Shown: one piece after another, positions 19,072 to 27,762 of the stretch
Numbering within the stretch: position 1 is the stretch's first letter
Layout of the letters: each line of letters opens with the position of its first letter
NCBI RefSeq assembly: GCF_003583765.1
Contig: NZ_QXQA01000004.1
Location: 248,001-312,000 of the forward strand
Length of the DNA: 64,000 nt
Reading direction: 5' to 3'
DNA from: Paenibacillus nanensis
Lineage (GTDB): Bacteria; Bacillota; Bacilli; Paenibacillales; Paenibacillaceae
Position numbers and translations under genes: made by a program
Notes under the pieces: model-generated
What the model was told of the DNA's origin: nothing
The model's database searches: none
What the model saw: only the letters and a program-made list of their open reading frames with translations

Positions 19072-20697
19072 ATGTTAGCGGTTTGTATAGGATTTCTATT
19101 ATGCGGCGTTGTGTGCGCATTCATTGTTGCGCTGGCCGCGAATGCGCAGAAAGGTCTGCGAGCGGCAAGCTACCAAAGCATGATCCGATACGGCAAGGAT
19201 ATACAAGAGTGGCAGGACAAGCGCGATTTGCAGCAGCGTTTCGGATTATCGCAGCTGCTCGGGAGAAGGGGAGGGGGCCTGTCGGCCTTAGGATTATCCT
19301 CAGGGACGATGGCGCTGATCGGCGGATCGGCTCTTTTGTTCGGTCCTGCGCTGCATTACGGCGGATTATCCATCATCGGATATGGACTGCCCATTCTTGG
19401 TCTGTTCTACTTATGCGTGAGCGCGTGCCTCGCTGAGATGTCATCCGCCTATCCGGTTGCCGGCAGCTTTTATTACGCTTCGTTCGAGCTTGGAGGCAGG
19501 CGTTGGGGACTGAGGGCGGGCTGGTTCCATGCCGCAGGCCACCTTGCCGTGTATGCCGTTATGCTTGGCGGGTTCGCCTATATCGTGGACAGCGCCGCTG
19601 CCTCCGTCTGGGGCGATGACATTTCGGGCATGCGTTTCTGGGGAATTGCAGCTGCAACCGCGCTCTCGCATACGGTTGTCCATCACTGGGGGGCAGTATG
19701 GCTAAAGTGGGTGCATGCGGCAGGCTTCTGGCTGCAGCTGAGCATTATCTTGGCGGTGCTCACAGGGCTTGTCTTGTTGTTCTGGCCCGGCCAATATTCG
19801 CCGGCGCTGCTGTACGAGCTTCAAACGCTTGATCTGACCGGCGAGGTGAGCGGAGGCTCCTTCTGGATCGGTCTTTTGCTGCTTATGAAGCTGTTTCTCG
19901 GCATGGATGGCGCTTCGCAAGGTGCGGAGGAAACGATCGAACCCCGCATTCGTGTGCCTTGGGGCATTTTTTTATCTACGGCTTATACGTTTCTGGCAGG
20001 AATTATGCTCCTGACATTCATGTCGCTTACGATAAGCTCGCTTGGCGGAACCGGAGGGATATCCGAATCCGCCGGCTGGCGCGCTGGACTCGCGGGCGTG
20101 GAAACCTTTATGCAAAGCGCTCGCTCTGCTTTCGGAGGCTCGCCGATTATCGTTTTGCTCATTCTTGTTTCTTTGTGGGGAAGCGGTCTTCATTCGATGT
20201 CGGTGTGTTCGAGAGCCTTGTTCGGACTTGCCCGCGAGGGGGCGCTGCCGTTAGCAGGCCGAATCGGAAAAGTGTCCGCAAAGGCGAAGGCTCCGCTTGT
20301 CGGGGGGTGGCTATGCGCTGCCATTGCTGTCCTGCTGCTCATTCTAGCGCAGTTCATTCGCCCGAATGAGTCGATGCTGCCGCTTCTCGCATTCGCCGTT
20401 GTGGCGCTGCATGCCGCGTATGCGATTCCAATCGGTCTGCGATTCGTCCGTTTTGCCCCTTTGATGAAAAAAAGCCGGGCCTACAATCGGCTTGATTATA
20501 GCGTCGAACAAAGATGGAGCAGCGCCCCGTGGCAGCTTGGCAAATGGAGCCTGCCCGCCCACGGCGCCGCTTTCCTGTGGCTGGTTGCAACCGCAGTCCT
20601 TGCCGCTCTGCTGCTTGATCCTTCCGCTGCGATAGGGGCGGCTGTCCTGCTGCTTGCCGTCACGGCCTTGGAAATACGATCAATCTATGGGAAATGA
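19072..20697 (+). CDS. Amino acid permease, APC superfamily
   Basis: A 541-residue membrane protein with about twelve hydrophobic segments plus one extra N-terminal segment (VCIGFLLCGVVCAFIVALA). After a soluble loop with KRDLQQRFGLSQLLGRRGG, the APC fold begins (LGLSSGTMALIGGSALLFGP), followed by SACLAEMSSAYPVAGSFYY, a typical transport motif of the GABA/choline permease branch. Substrate is unknown; amino acid or amine uptake is inferred from the family. ATG at 19072 follows GGGAGGTG; the in-frame GTG at 19066 overlaps that site. It is a single gene. Confidence 0.82.
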   Translation: MLAVCIGFLLCGVVCAFIVALAANAQKGLRAASYQSMIRYGKDIQEWQDKRDLQQRFGLSQLLGRRGGGLSALGLSSGTMALIGGSALLFGPALHYGGLSIIGYGLPILGLFYLCVSACLAEMSSAYPVAGSFYYASFELGGRRWGLRAGWFHAAGHLAVYAVMLGGFAYIVDSAAASVWGDDISGMRFWGIAAATALSHTVVHHWGAVWLKWVHAAGFWLQLSIILAVLTGLVLLFWPGQYSPALLYELQTLDLTGEVSGGSFWIGLLLLMKLFLGMDGASQGAEETIEPRIRVPWGIFLSTAYTFLAGIMLLTFMSLTISSLGGTGGISESAGWRAGLAGVETFMQSARSAFGGSPIIVLLILVSLWGSGLHSMSVCSRALFGLAREGALPLAGRIGKVSAKAKAPLVGGWLCAAIAVLLLILAQFIRPNESMLPLLAFAVVALHAAYAIPIGLRFVRFAPLMKKSRAYNRLDYSVEQRWSSAPWQLGKWSLPAHGAAFLWLVATAVLAALLLDPSAAIGAAVLLLAVTALEIRSIYGK

Positions 20698-20861
20698 TTA
20701 GACGGCGGCTTGTCATTTCCCGGGGAAGCGCAATAACGGACAGAAACTAAACGGTTTCGACAGCGTTGGGATGAAGACGAAGAGAAAGTGTCGAATAGCG
20801 GTCGTGGCAGCGGACGGCAATTAAATTTAGCGGCATTAATAGTTGAGTTCTAACCTTAATT

Positions 20862-20891
20862 TTGCCATCTTCTGTCTACAGCGTTTATAAT
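20862..20891 (+). promoter_or_regulatory. Promoter of the MOSC-protein gene
   Basis: TTGCCA at 20862-20867, an 18-base spacer, and TATAAT at 20886-20891. Confidence 0.75.
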
Positions 20892-20931
20892 GTAAACAAT
20901 AATAAGAGAATGATAGAAAGGACGTACGGAT

Positions 20932-21600
20932 ATGAGAGCTGTGGAGACAACCGCCAACCTGGCATCGCTGCAGGTAGGCATTCCGCGCATGCTGAAGCAC
21001 GGCTCCAAAGAGGTGCTCAGCGGCATATTTAAATCGGCAACCGCTGAGCCTTGCCGAGTTGGAAAGCTGGGCGTTGAAGGCGACGGGCAAGGAGATACGA
21101 TCAATCATGGGGGACCCGATAAAGCGGTATGCGCTTATTTTGCGGCGCGCTATCCGTTTTGGCAGGAGGAATACGGCAAGCCCTTATCGAACGGTTCGTT
21201 CGGAGAAAACTTTACGATAACGGACTGGACGGAGGACGATCTTTTTATCGGGGATATTGTGACGGTAGGCAGCGCGACGCTTCAGGTGAGCCAGCCGAGG
21301 CAGCCGTGCTTTAAACTGGGATTGCGCAATGAGCTGCCGACGCTGCCGGCTCGGTCTGCCTTAACAGGCTACACCGGCTTTTATTTCCGCGTGCTGGAAG
21401 AAGGCAAGGTCAAGCAAGGAGACCGATTCACGCTTGTTGAGCGCCATGCCTTGCAAATTACGATATCGGAGGCCAACCGTGTGATGCACCGGGATAAACA
21501 CGACATCGCCTCCATCGAGAAGCTGATCGCCGTTCCCGAGCTGGCGCTCAGCTGGCGCGAGCAATTGCAAAATCGATTAACCAAGCTAAGGAATAACTAG
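20932..21600 (+). CDS. MOSC domain protein (YiiM-like)
   Basis: A 222-residue protein with the MOSC domain, which in related proteins binds or transfers molybdenum cofactor sulfur or reduces N-hydroxylated compounds. The motifs DTINHGGPDKAVCAYFA, FGENFTI and VSQPRQPCFKLG are visible; the Cys in the last is the conserved cysteine of the family. It is the YiiM branch with a C-terminal helical extension. It begins with ATG at 20932 and sits 26 bases before the next gene, so co-transcription is likely, although no functional link is evident. Confidence 0.85.
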   Translation: MRAVETTANLASLQVGIPRMLKHGSKEVLSGIFKSATAEPCRVGKLGVEGDGQGDTINHGGPDKAVCAYFAARYPFWQEEYGKPLSNGSFGENFTITDWTEDDLFIGDIVTVGSATLQVSQPRQPCFKLGLRNELPTLPARSALTGYTGFYFRVLEEGKVKQGDRFTLVERHALQITISEANRVMHRDKHDIASIEKLIAVPELALSWREQLQNRLTKLRNN

Positions 21601-21626
21601 AGTGAACCGTGAAGGAGGAGCGAGCG

Positions 21627-22541
21627 ATGCGTTTAGCACAAGCATTGGGATACGGGGAAGACGATAAGCTGCTGCTGGTCAACGCCGACGATTATGGCTT
21701 ATGCCATTCCGTCAACAGCGCTGTACAGCAGCTGCTATTGGAGGAAGCGATTAGCTCGGCAACCTTAATGCTGCCTTGCGGGTGGGCGAGAGAGGCCGCG
21801 CTGTGGAGCGCGGCGCATCCGCAATATGACGTGGGCATCCACCTGACGCTGACGAGCGAGTGGGACGCTTATAAATGGGGGCCGGTTACAAACGATGCGG
21901 ACGTGTCGTCCCTCGTAACGGAGGAAGGCTATTTCTATCAAACGTCGCGAGGCGTCGAGGAGCACGCGGAGGCCGGTCAGGTGAAGCGCGAGCTCATCAG
22001 CCAGATCGAAAGGGCGCTTAAGCTGGGCATGCAGCCGACTCATGCGGACAACCATATGGGAAGTCTTTACGGGCTTGAGACAGGGAAGCACTTTATGTCT
22101 GAGGTGCTGGATGTATGCGCTTACTACGGTCTGCCGTTCCGCCTGCCGCGCTATTTGTTTATGGAGAACGGAGGCGTCGCACCGAAGGAAATGGAAGAAC
22201 AGGCGCGCGCGATTGCCGCATTGGCCGATTCCAAAGGCGTCGTCATCCTCGATTATTTGGTCGGACTTCCATTCCATGCTCAAGCTGGAGAAACGTATGA
22301 TACGTTCAAGGCCGACATGAAGGCGCTTCTGGGGCGTTTAAAGCCAGGCGTGACCGAGCTGATCATTCACCCTTCTCATGTGACGGAGGAGCTGCTCGCG
22401 TTCCACGGCCAGCCAGCCAAAAGAGGGATGGAATTGGAGATATTCCGCGACGCTGAAATACGCGCGGAGCTTGACGCTCAAGGCATTAAGCTGATCCGCT
22501 GGCGCGAGCTGCAGAAGCTTCAGCGCGAGCGCAAATCATAA
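21627..22541 (+). CDS. ChbG/YdjC-family carbohydrate deacetylase
   Basis: A 304-residue protein of the YdjC family, which removes acetyl groups from sugar substrates such as diacetylchitobiose. The metal-binding LLVNADDYGLCHSVN at the start (Asp-Asp), GIHLTLTSEW with the conserved His, and PTHADNHMGSLY in the middle are all present. ATG at 21627 has AAGGAGG 8 bases before; the GTG at 21609 precedes that site and was rejected. No chitin-related genes are nearby, so the sugar substrate is unknown. Confidence 0.85.
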   Translation: MRLAQALGYGEDDKLLLVNADDYGLCHSVNSAVQQLLLEEAISSATLMLPCGWAREAALWSAAHPQYDVGIHLTLTSEWDAYKWGPVTNDADVSSLVTEEGYFYQTSRGVEEHAEAGQVKRELISQIERALKLGMQPTHADNHMGSLYGLETGKHFMSEVLDVCAYYGLPFRLPRYLFMENGGVAPKEMEEQARAIAALADSKGVVILDYLVGLPFHAQAGETYDTFKADMKALLGRLKPGVTELIIHPSHVTEELLAFHGQPAKRGMELEIFRDAEIRAELDAQGIKLIRWRELQKLQRERKS

Positions 22542-22569
22542 AATTTATTGGCGGAGGAGCTTTCGAGAC

Positions 22570-23529
22570 ATGTCATTTCAAGCCGTACAATCGTTAGCGG
22601 AACAAATGAAACGGAATATCGGTGAAGTAATCGTAGGAAAGGAAGAAGTGATCGAGCTATTATTTATCGGGTTAATTACTTCCGGACATGTGCTGCTCGA
22701 GGATGTGCCGGGGACCGGCAAGACCGTTCTGGCGAAGTCGTTCGCAAAGTCGCTGTCGCTTGCTTTCAAACGCGTACAATTTACGCCGGATCTTCTCCCA
22801 TCGGATTTAAGCGGCATTCACTTCTATAATCAGAAGCACGGCGACTTCCAGTTCCGCCCGGGACCTTTGTTCACGAACCTGCTGCTCGCAGACGAGATTA
22901 ACCGGGCGACGCCGCGCACGCAATCCAGTCTGCTGGAAAGCATGGAGGAGCGCCAGGTCAGCATCGACGGCGAGACAAAGGCGCTGGCGCTGCCTTTTAT
23001 GGTTATCGCCACGCAAAATCCGATTGAGCATCAAGGCACTTTCCCCCTTCCTGAGGCGCAGCTCGACCGGTTCCTGTTCAAAATCAAAATGGGATATCCT
23101 TCGACGGAGGAAGGCTTGCGGTTATTGCAGCGTTTCAAGGAACGCGACCCGCTGTCGGAGCTGCAGCCGGTAGCGGGACCAGAGGAAATCGAAACGGCAA
23201 GACGGACTTATCCCAGCGTAAAAATATCCGAAGACGTATTGCGTTATTTGCTGGCAATCGTGGAGGCTACTAGGGCTCGCGACGACGTGGCGGTAGGGGT
23301 TAGTCCGCGCGGCAGTCAAGCGCTGCTTCGGGCGGCGCAGGTGCATGCGATTTTGAGGGGAAGGGACTATGTAACGCCGGATGACGTGAAAGCCATGGTC
23401 AAGCCGGCGCTTTGTCACCGTCTCGCGATGCGCGGACTGTCGCGCGCGCAAGGACAAGCCGAAAAAGTGCTCGATGAAATTATCCGCCAGACGGTCGTGC
23501 CGGCTGAAGCCGGTCTGTCGGTAAGGTAG
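22570..23529 (+). CDS. MoxR-family AAA+ ATPase
   Basis: A 319-residue AAA+ ATPase of the MoxR type: Walker A DVPGTGKTVLAK near residue 42, Walker B LLADEINRATPRTQS near residue 108, sensor 1 VIATQNPIEHQGT, and a C-terminal lid. MoxR ATPases act as chaperones for assembly of protein complexes, usually with a DUF58 partner that carries a VWA-like domain. That partner is the next gene, nine bases downstream, and a DUF4129 membrane protein follows, so the three form one operon. Confidence 0.9.
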   Translation: MSFQAVQSLAEQMKRNIGEVIVGKEEVIELLFIGLITSGHVLLEDVPGTGKTVLAKSFAKSLSLAFKRVQFTPDLLPSDLSGIHFYNQKHGDFQFRPGPLFTNLLLADEINRATPRTQSSLLESMEERQVSIDGETKALALPFMVIATQNPIEHQGTFPLPEAQLDRFLFKIKMGYPSTEEGLRLLQRFKERDPLSELQPVAGPEEIETARRTYPSVKISEDVLRYLLAIVEATRARDDVAVGVSPRGSQALLRAAQVHAILRGRDYVTPDDVKAMVKPALCHRLAMRGLSRAQGQAEKVLDEIIRQTVVPAEAGLSVR

Positions 23530-23538
23530 CCCGACACG

Positions 23539-24678
23539 ATGTTTATTTTGTGGTTCGTCTTGACGTCGGCTGCGGTCCTCTACGGACAAAGCTTATTATT
23601 CCGAAAGCTCGTCTTAAGGCGCCTTACCTACAAGCGTCAGTTCCGTCAAAAAACCTGTGTCCGCGGGGAAGAAATCGAGCTTGTCGAGCAGCTCGAGAAC
23701 AGGAAGTGGCTCCCGGTTCCATGGCTTCGCGTCGAATCTCAATTGTCTGCCCACCTGGGCTTTCGCAAGGGCGAAAACTTTGACGTAAGCAGAGGCGAGC
23801 TGTATCAAAACCACCGCAGCTTCTTCAGTCTCGGCGGTTACACCCGGGTAACGAGAACGCACCGGATTACCCCGCTTCGGCGCGGCTGCTACAGCTTAAG
23901 CACGGTCACGCTGACCGGCGGCGATCTTCTCGGCAATACTTATCGGCATACGCAGATCCCGCTTGAGGGGGAACTGATCGTTTATCCGAAGCCGGCGGAG
24001 GTGCCGTTCCGCGAGCTTCCGACAAGGAGCTGGCAGGGCGAGCATTCCGTCCGCCGGTTTATTGTGCCGGATCCGTTTGTCGTTGCGGGGGCGCGCGAAT
24101 ATCAGCCGGGCGATACGATGAAGCAGGTGAATTGGAAAGCGAGCGCAAGAACGGGAACGCTGCAGGTGCATCAATACGATTACACGGCGGACCGAAACAT
24201 CATGCTAATTGTGAATGTGGACGATGCGGAAGGCATGTGGAGGTCCGTTTCGAATGAAGAGCTGATCGAGCAGGGAATTGAATGGGCTGCCGGCGCGGCC
24301 GAAGCTGCGATCTCACAAGGCATGGAGGTAGGCTTTACCGCCAATATGCCGCTTGCGGGAAGCTTAGAAAGCGCGCGGATCGAGCCTGATCGCGGATACG
24401 AGCATTTGACGGCGCTTTATGAAGCGATGGCTCGGCTGAAATTGACTCGTACCGAACCCTTTTTGTCCCTGCTGGAGAGGGAAGCGCTGCTTGCTTATGC
24501 CAACCGGGATGTGCTTGTCATCTCCAGCTACTGGAACGAAGAGCTTGAAGACGCTGCAATCCGGCTTCGGGCGAATGGCAATTCGGTAACGGTGTGGGAA
24601 TTGCTGGCTGAGGAACGACAGTCTGATTTCGAAGCGGACTTGACAGCTTCCCGAGTCGAAGGAGGCAGGAGCGCATGA
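23539..24678 (+). CDS. DUF58 domain protein
   Basis: A 379-residue protein with an N-terminal hydrophobic anchor (MFILWFVLTSAAVLYGQSLL), a beta-rich middle and the DUF58 signature near residue 195 (REYQPGDTMKQVNWKASART), followed by a VWA-like fold (DRNIMLIVNVDD, lacking a full metal site as far as I can see). DUF58 proteins pair with MoxR ATPases and are thought to work in envelope or complex assembly. Its stop overlaps the start of the next gene (ATGA, 24675-24678). Confidence 0.85.
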   Translation: MFILWFVLTSAAVLYGQSLLFRKLVLRRLTYKRQFRQKTCVRGEEIELVEQLENRKWLPVPWLRVESQLSAHLGFRKGENFDVSRGELYQNHRSFFSLGGYTRVTRTHRITPLRRGCYSLSTVTLTGGDLLGNTYRHTQIPLEGELIVYPKPAEVPFRELPTRSWQGEHSVRRFIVPDPFVVAGAREYQPGDTMKQVNWKASARTGTLQVHQYDYTADRNIMLIVNVDDAEGMWRSVSNEELIEQGIEWAAGAAEAAISQGMEVGFTANMPLAGSLESARIEPDRGYEHLTALYEAMARLKLTRTEPFLSLLEREALLAYANRDVLVISSYWNEELEDAAIRLRANGNSVTVWELLAEERQSDFEADLTASRVEGGRSA

Positions 24679-25991
24679 TGAACAATAGGCGCACTTCTCT
24701 TTGGCTGTCACTCGTAAGAGCTTATGTGGAGCTGGTCTTTTATTTGCCGCTTGCTCTTGCCGCTTCTCATTATTTGCTGCCGGCTTCTCAGATGCTCTGG
24801 TGGATCATAACACTTCCGATCGTATACGGCGCATGGGCCGCGATTCTGCGCGAGAACAGCCGGATTCGCGTCTTCGTCCGCGTGCTGCTTGCGCTTCTTC
24901 TAGGGTTCGCCCATAGTTTGTTAACAGCCGTCCTTACAGGTACGGAATGGGATCTCGTACCCATTGCGGCGTGCGGACTGCTTGGAGCTTTGTTTGCAGA
25001 CCGGGGATTCATCCAGTGGAGAGCTGGCTGGAGCGCTGCGTTCAGCAGCTTTCATATGGTCATCGGCGTAGGAGCCTATATCGCGATGCAGCCGATCAAG
25101 CTGCTAGCGCTCAAAGAGCTTGCCGACTATTCGTTCGTTTGGAATATCGGTGCAGTCGTTTCAATCCTGCTGTTTTTTATTTTGGCGAATGAGCGTCATT
25201 TGAACTCGGAATCGGTGGATGCCCACAACTCGCCCACTTTGAAAGCTTCGAAACGTTTGAATCGGCTTTGGATCGGCTTGCTTCTGGGCCTCATTGGTTT
25301 TCTAATGATTTTTCGCCAGCTGCGCGAATGGGTGGAGGAAACGCTTCGTTCCTTCTTCCAATCGCTGTTCAGCGGGATAGAGGAGGAGCCTCCAAAGGCC
25401 CCGGAGCCGGAGCCGATGCCGGAGCCGCAAGGACTTCCTCCTATGGAGCCGCAGAAAGAGTCCTGGTTCATGAACATGCTGGAGCTTGTGCTCCAAGTGG
25501 CTGCCTACATGCTGGTTGCCGCTGCAGCAATTGCGGTCATTTACCTCTTTGTCAAATACGTATATCGAGGGATATTGGCGCTCATTCAGAAGCTGTCCTC
25601 CAAAGAACGGTTAAAGCAAGAGGAGGAGGGCGCTTATACGGACGAGGTCGAAAGCCTGGTCGACTCGAAATTTCAGTGGCGCAAACGCTCGCGAAGGGAG
25701 AAGACCCGCGATACAGGCTGGGATGAGCTTACATCCAATGCCGAACGGATCCGTTATCTTTATAAAACATGGCTTCAGACCGAACGGGAGAGAGGATATG
25801 AAGCGAAGCCTTATTTAAGCCCGAGGGAAACGGCTCTGGAAGCGGGAGCTTCTGCCGGGGAACGGCTGACGAACGAGCAGAGCAGCTTTATCCAGCTTTA
25901 TGAAGAAGCGCGGTATGGCGAAAGGGAGCCTTCAGGCGAAGCCGTATCTCAGCACCGAATCAGGCTGGAACATGAGCGTAAAAGAAAATAA
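24675..25991 (+). CDS. DUF4129-type multi-spanning membrane protein
   Basis: A 438-residue protein with about six hydrophobic segments in the first 220 residues, a Pro/Glu-rich extracytoplasmic loop (EEPPKAPEPEPMPEPQGLPP), one further membrane segment near residue 275, and a charged cytoplasmic tail resembling DUF4129 (RIRYLYKTWLQTERERGY). In most MoxR/DUF58 operons the third protein also contains a transglutaminase core (TgpA type). I see no Cys-His-Asp transglutaminase motif here, and no such gene follows, so the unit seems to lack it or it is encoded elsewhere. Confidence 0.72.
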   Translation: MMNNRRTSLWLSLVRAYVELVFYLPLALAASHYLLPASQMLWWIITLPIVYGAWAAILRENSRIRVFVRVLLALLLGFAHSLLTAVLTGTEWDLVPIAACGLLGALFADRGFIQWRAGWSAAFSSFHMVIGVGAYIAMQPIKLLALKELADYSFVWNIGAVVSILLFFILANERHLNSESVDAHNSPTLKASKRLNRLWIGLLLGLIGFLMIFRQLREWVEETLRSFFQSLFSGIEEEPPKAPEPEPMPEPQGLPPMEPQKESWFMNMLELVLQVAAYMLVAAAAIAVIYLFVKYVYRGILALIQKLSSKERLKQEEEGAYTDEVESLVDSKFQWRKRSRREKTRDTGWDELTSNAERIRYLYKTWLQTERERGYEAKPYLSPRETALEAGASAGERLTNEQSSFIQLYEEARYGEREPSGEAVSQHRIRLEHERKRK

Positions 25992-26016
25992 CGGCATCCG
26001 TGTGCCGTTATTTTTT
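25985..26016. terminator. Bidirectional terminator
   Basis: AAAATAACGGCA and TGCCGTTATTTTTT form a hairpin between the convergent DUF4129 and ypdA genes; A and T runs on both sides suit either direction. Confidence 0.85.
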
Positions 26017-27000
26017 GAGCTCCAGCATATGCGCCGCAATTTTCCGGCCATGGAAGCGCCCGGTTTCAATGAAAATTTCATTCGCCTCGTGGCGGGATGC
26101 TACGACTCCGGCCAAATAAATGCCGGGGACGTTCGTCTCCATGGTCTGTTCGTTGAACGTAGGATAACCTTCTTCCTCCATCGTTACGCCGGAAGCCGTG
26201 AGGAAGCCGCGGTCAGGATGAAAGCCTGTCAGTGCCAGAACAAAATCATTCGGAATCGTTTCTGTTCCTTCAGGAGACTCAACCGTAATGTCGCGCGGGC
26301 GAATCTCGGTTACTTTGGAGCGGAAGCGCATCGCGATAGAGCCTTTGGCCACCTTGCTCTCGAAGTTCGGGCGAACCCATGGCTTGATGCTGGAGGAGTA
26401 ATGCTCGCCCCGATAAATAACCGTGACGCGGGCGCCTACGCGCTCCAATTCCAGAGCGGCGTCAATTGCGGAATTGCTCCCCCCGATTATGGCGACTTCC
26501 ATACCGACATAAGGGTGGGACTCCCGGAAAAAGTGGCTGACCTTATCAAGCTCTTCGCCCGGGATATTCAGAATATTCGGGTGATCGAAGTATCCGGTGG
26601 CGATTACGACATGCTGGCAATGGTAAGTTAACGGATCGCCGAAACGGTCCTGCGCATCCAGCATAAACCCTCCGTCTACACGGTGAATTGCGGTAACCGC
26701 GACATATGGCTGTATACGCAATTGATGCCGCTGAGCCGCGGTCCGGTAATAATGAAGCGCCTCAAGCCGAGATGGCTTCTCGCTTGCCGTTGTAAAGGGA
26801 ATGTCTCCGATTTCGAGGAGCTCGGGCGAGCTAAAAAAATGCATATAGGTAGGATATTGCGAAATGGAATGCACGATGTTGCGCTTCTCTATAACGAGAG
26901 GCACGATGCCGGCGCGCTGCAGCTCGATAGCCGCCGCAAGACCGCAAGGACCTCCGCCGATAATAATGGTATGCTCTTGGGTTGTGGAGATTTTTGACAT
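26008..27000 (-). CDS. ypdA: Bacillithiol disulfide reductase (YpdA-type)
   Basis: A 330-residue FAD/NADPH flavoprotein. The FAD motif TIIIGGGPCGLAAAIELQ carries the cysteine after Gly-Gly-Pro that is typical of YpdA (Bdr), and the NADPH motif is VAIIGGSNSAIDAALELER near residue 170. YpdA reduces oxidised bacillithiol in Firmicutes. The C-terminus IYLAGVVASRHEANEIFIETGR is also family-typical. The gene is single, has its own promoter with a palindrome next to it, and is divergent from the conserved unknown at 27173. Confidence 0.88.
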   Translation of the reverse strand: MSKISTTQEHTIIIGGGPCGLAAAIELQRAGIVPLVIEKRNIVHSISQYPTYMHFFSSPELLEIGDIPFTTASEKPSRLEALHYYRTAAQRHQLRIQPYVAVTAIHRVDGGFMLDAQDRFGDPLTYHCQHVVIATGYFDHPNILNIPGEELDKVSHFFRESHPYVGMEVAIIGGSNSAIDAALELERVGARVTVIYRGEHYSSSIKPWVRPNFESKVAKGSIAMRFRSKVTEIRPRDITVESPEGTETIPNDFVLALTGFHPDRGFLTASGVTMEEEGYPTFNEQTMETNVPGIYLAGVVASRHEANEIFIETGRFHGRKIAAHMLELKK

Positions 27001-27039
27001 AAGCTAGAATCCTCCTGAAATCTAAAAGAATATGCAAAT

Positions 27040-27083
27040 AATGACGATAATGTCATTGTACTTGGACAGCCGAGCCAGTGCAA
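27040..27083 (-). promoter_or_regulatory. ypdA promoter with adjacent palindrome
   Basis: On the minus strand TTGCAC (27083-27078) and TACAAT (27060-27055) have a 17-base spacer. A perfect inverted repeat AATGAC-6-GTCATT (27040-27057) overlaps the end of the -10 and the start site, a position suitable for a repressor. Confidence 0.65.
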
Positions 27084-27098
27084 ACAGCGGTTGTTGTC

Positions 27099-27126
27099 TT
27101 GTACCGCCGACAGTTTATTGTATAAT
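27099..27126 (+). promoter_or_regulatory. Probable promoter of the gene at 27173
   Basis: TTGTAC at 27099-27104, 16 bases, TATAAT at 27121-27126. Confidence 0.6.
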
Positions 27127-27172
27127 AAGGTGGAAGCGCAACTTTAACCAGTAACATTCAGGGGGAGAGACC

Positions 27173-27694
27173 ATGCGTAGACGGTTTGTAATTGAGGCAG
27201 TAATGGTAGCGACGTATGGACATCTGCTCGTGCCGAGTCGTCCAGTCGATTATGTTGTGCCTTATTCGTCCATCGCGGAGCTTTACGATATGAGAGACGG
27301 ATCAGATCCGGTTATGGACAATCCCGATGACGATGGACATGTGAAGATGAAAATAAACGAACTGATCCAATTTTTCGAAGATTCCTTAAACCGGAAAAAG
27401 ATTGAAAAAGCGCTTCAAGTGCCGTGGAGAGAAAGCGCTCCGCTGCTGCTGGACGAAAATATTCAGTTCACCGTCGTGAATGCGATCGATAATGCGCAAT
27501 ACGGCGAACGGTTCGATCCGATCGAGACGGAGCTTCTGTTAACGGGAATGAAGCTGAATATCCCGCTATTATCCGATCAATTCGAATTTCAGGATAAGCT
27601 GATCGACGCGGAGGTTCCCGTTCAAGTCTATGATATTGAGGATTTCGAATTTGCGGTCGAAGAGGGCATCTCTTCGGTTGATTTGGAAATATAG
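27173..27694 (+). CDS. Conserved protein of unknown function
   Basis: A 173-residue, acidic, soluble protein that begins MRRRFVIEAVMVATYGHLL. I recall it only as a conserved Paenibacillaceae protein, sometimes labelled ADP-heptose synthase; nothing in the sequence supports that activity (no nucleotidyltransferase HxGH or kinase motif). The N-terminal part is beta-like (YVVPYSSIAELYDMRD), and the C-terminal part ends in a very acidic stretch (VYDIEDFEFAVEEG). GGGGGAGAG lies upstream of the ATG. It has its own promoter and terminator. Confidence 0.7.
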   Translation: MRRRFVIEAVMVATYGHLLVPSRPVDYVVPYSSIAELYDMRDGSDPVMDNPDDDGHVKMKINELIQFFEDSLNRKKIEKALQVPWRESAPLLLDENIQFTVVNAIDNAQYGERFDPIETELLLTGMKLNIPLLSDQFEFQDKLIDAEVPVQVYDIEDFEFAVEEGISSVDLEI

Positions 27695-27712
27695 AAAATC
27701 AAGTTCAATAGA

Positions 27713-27762
27713 AGAAGGCAAGCGGTTTAGGGTTCAAGACCCTAATCCGGCTTGCCTTCTTT
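27713..27762. terminator. Bidirectional terminator
   Basis: AGAAGGCAAGC pairs with GCTTGCCTTCT; inside it TTAGGGT and ACCCTAA form a second stem. It ends the gene at 27173 and overlaps the 3' end of xerS on the other strand. Confidence 0.8.
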
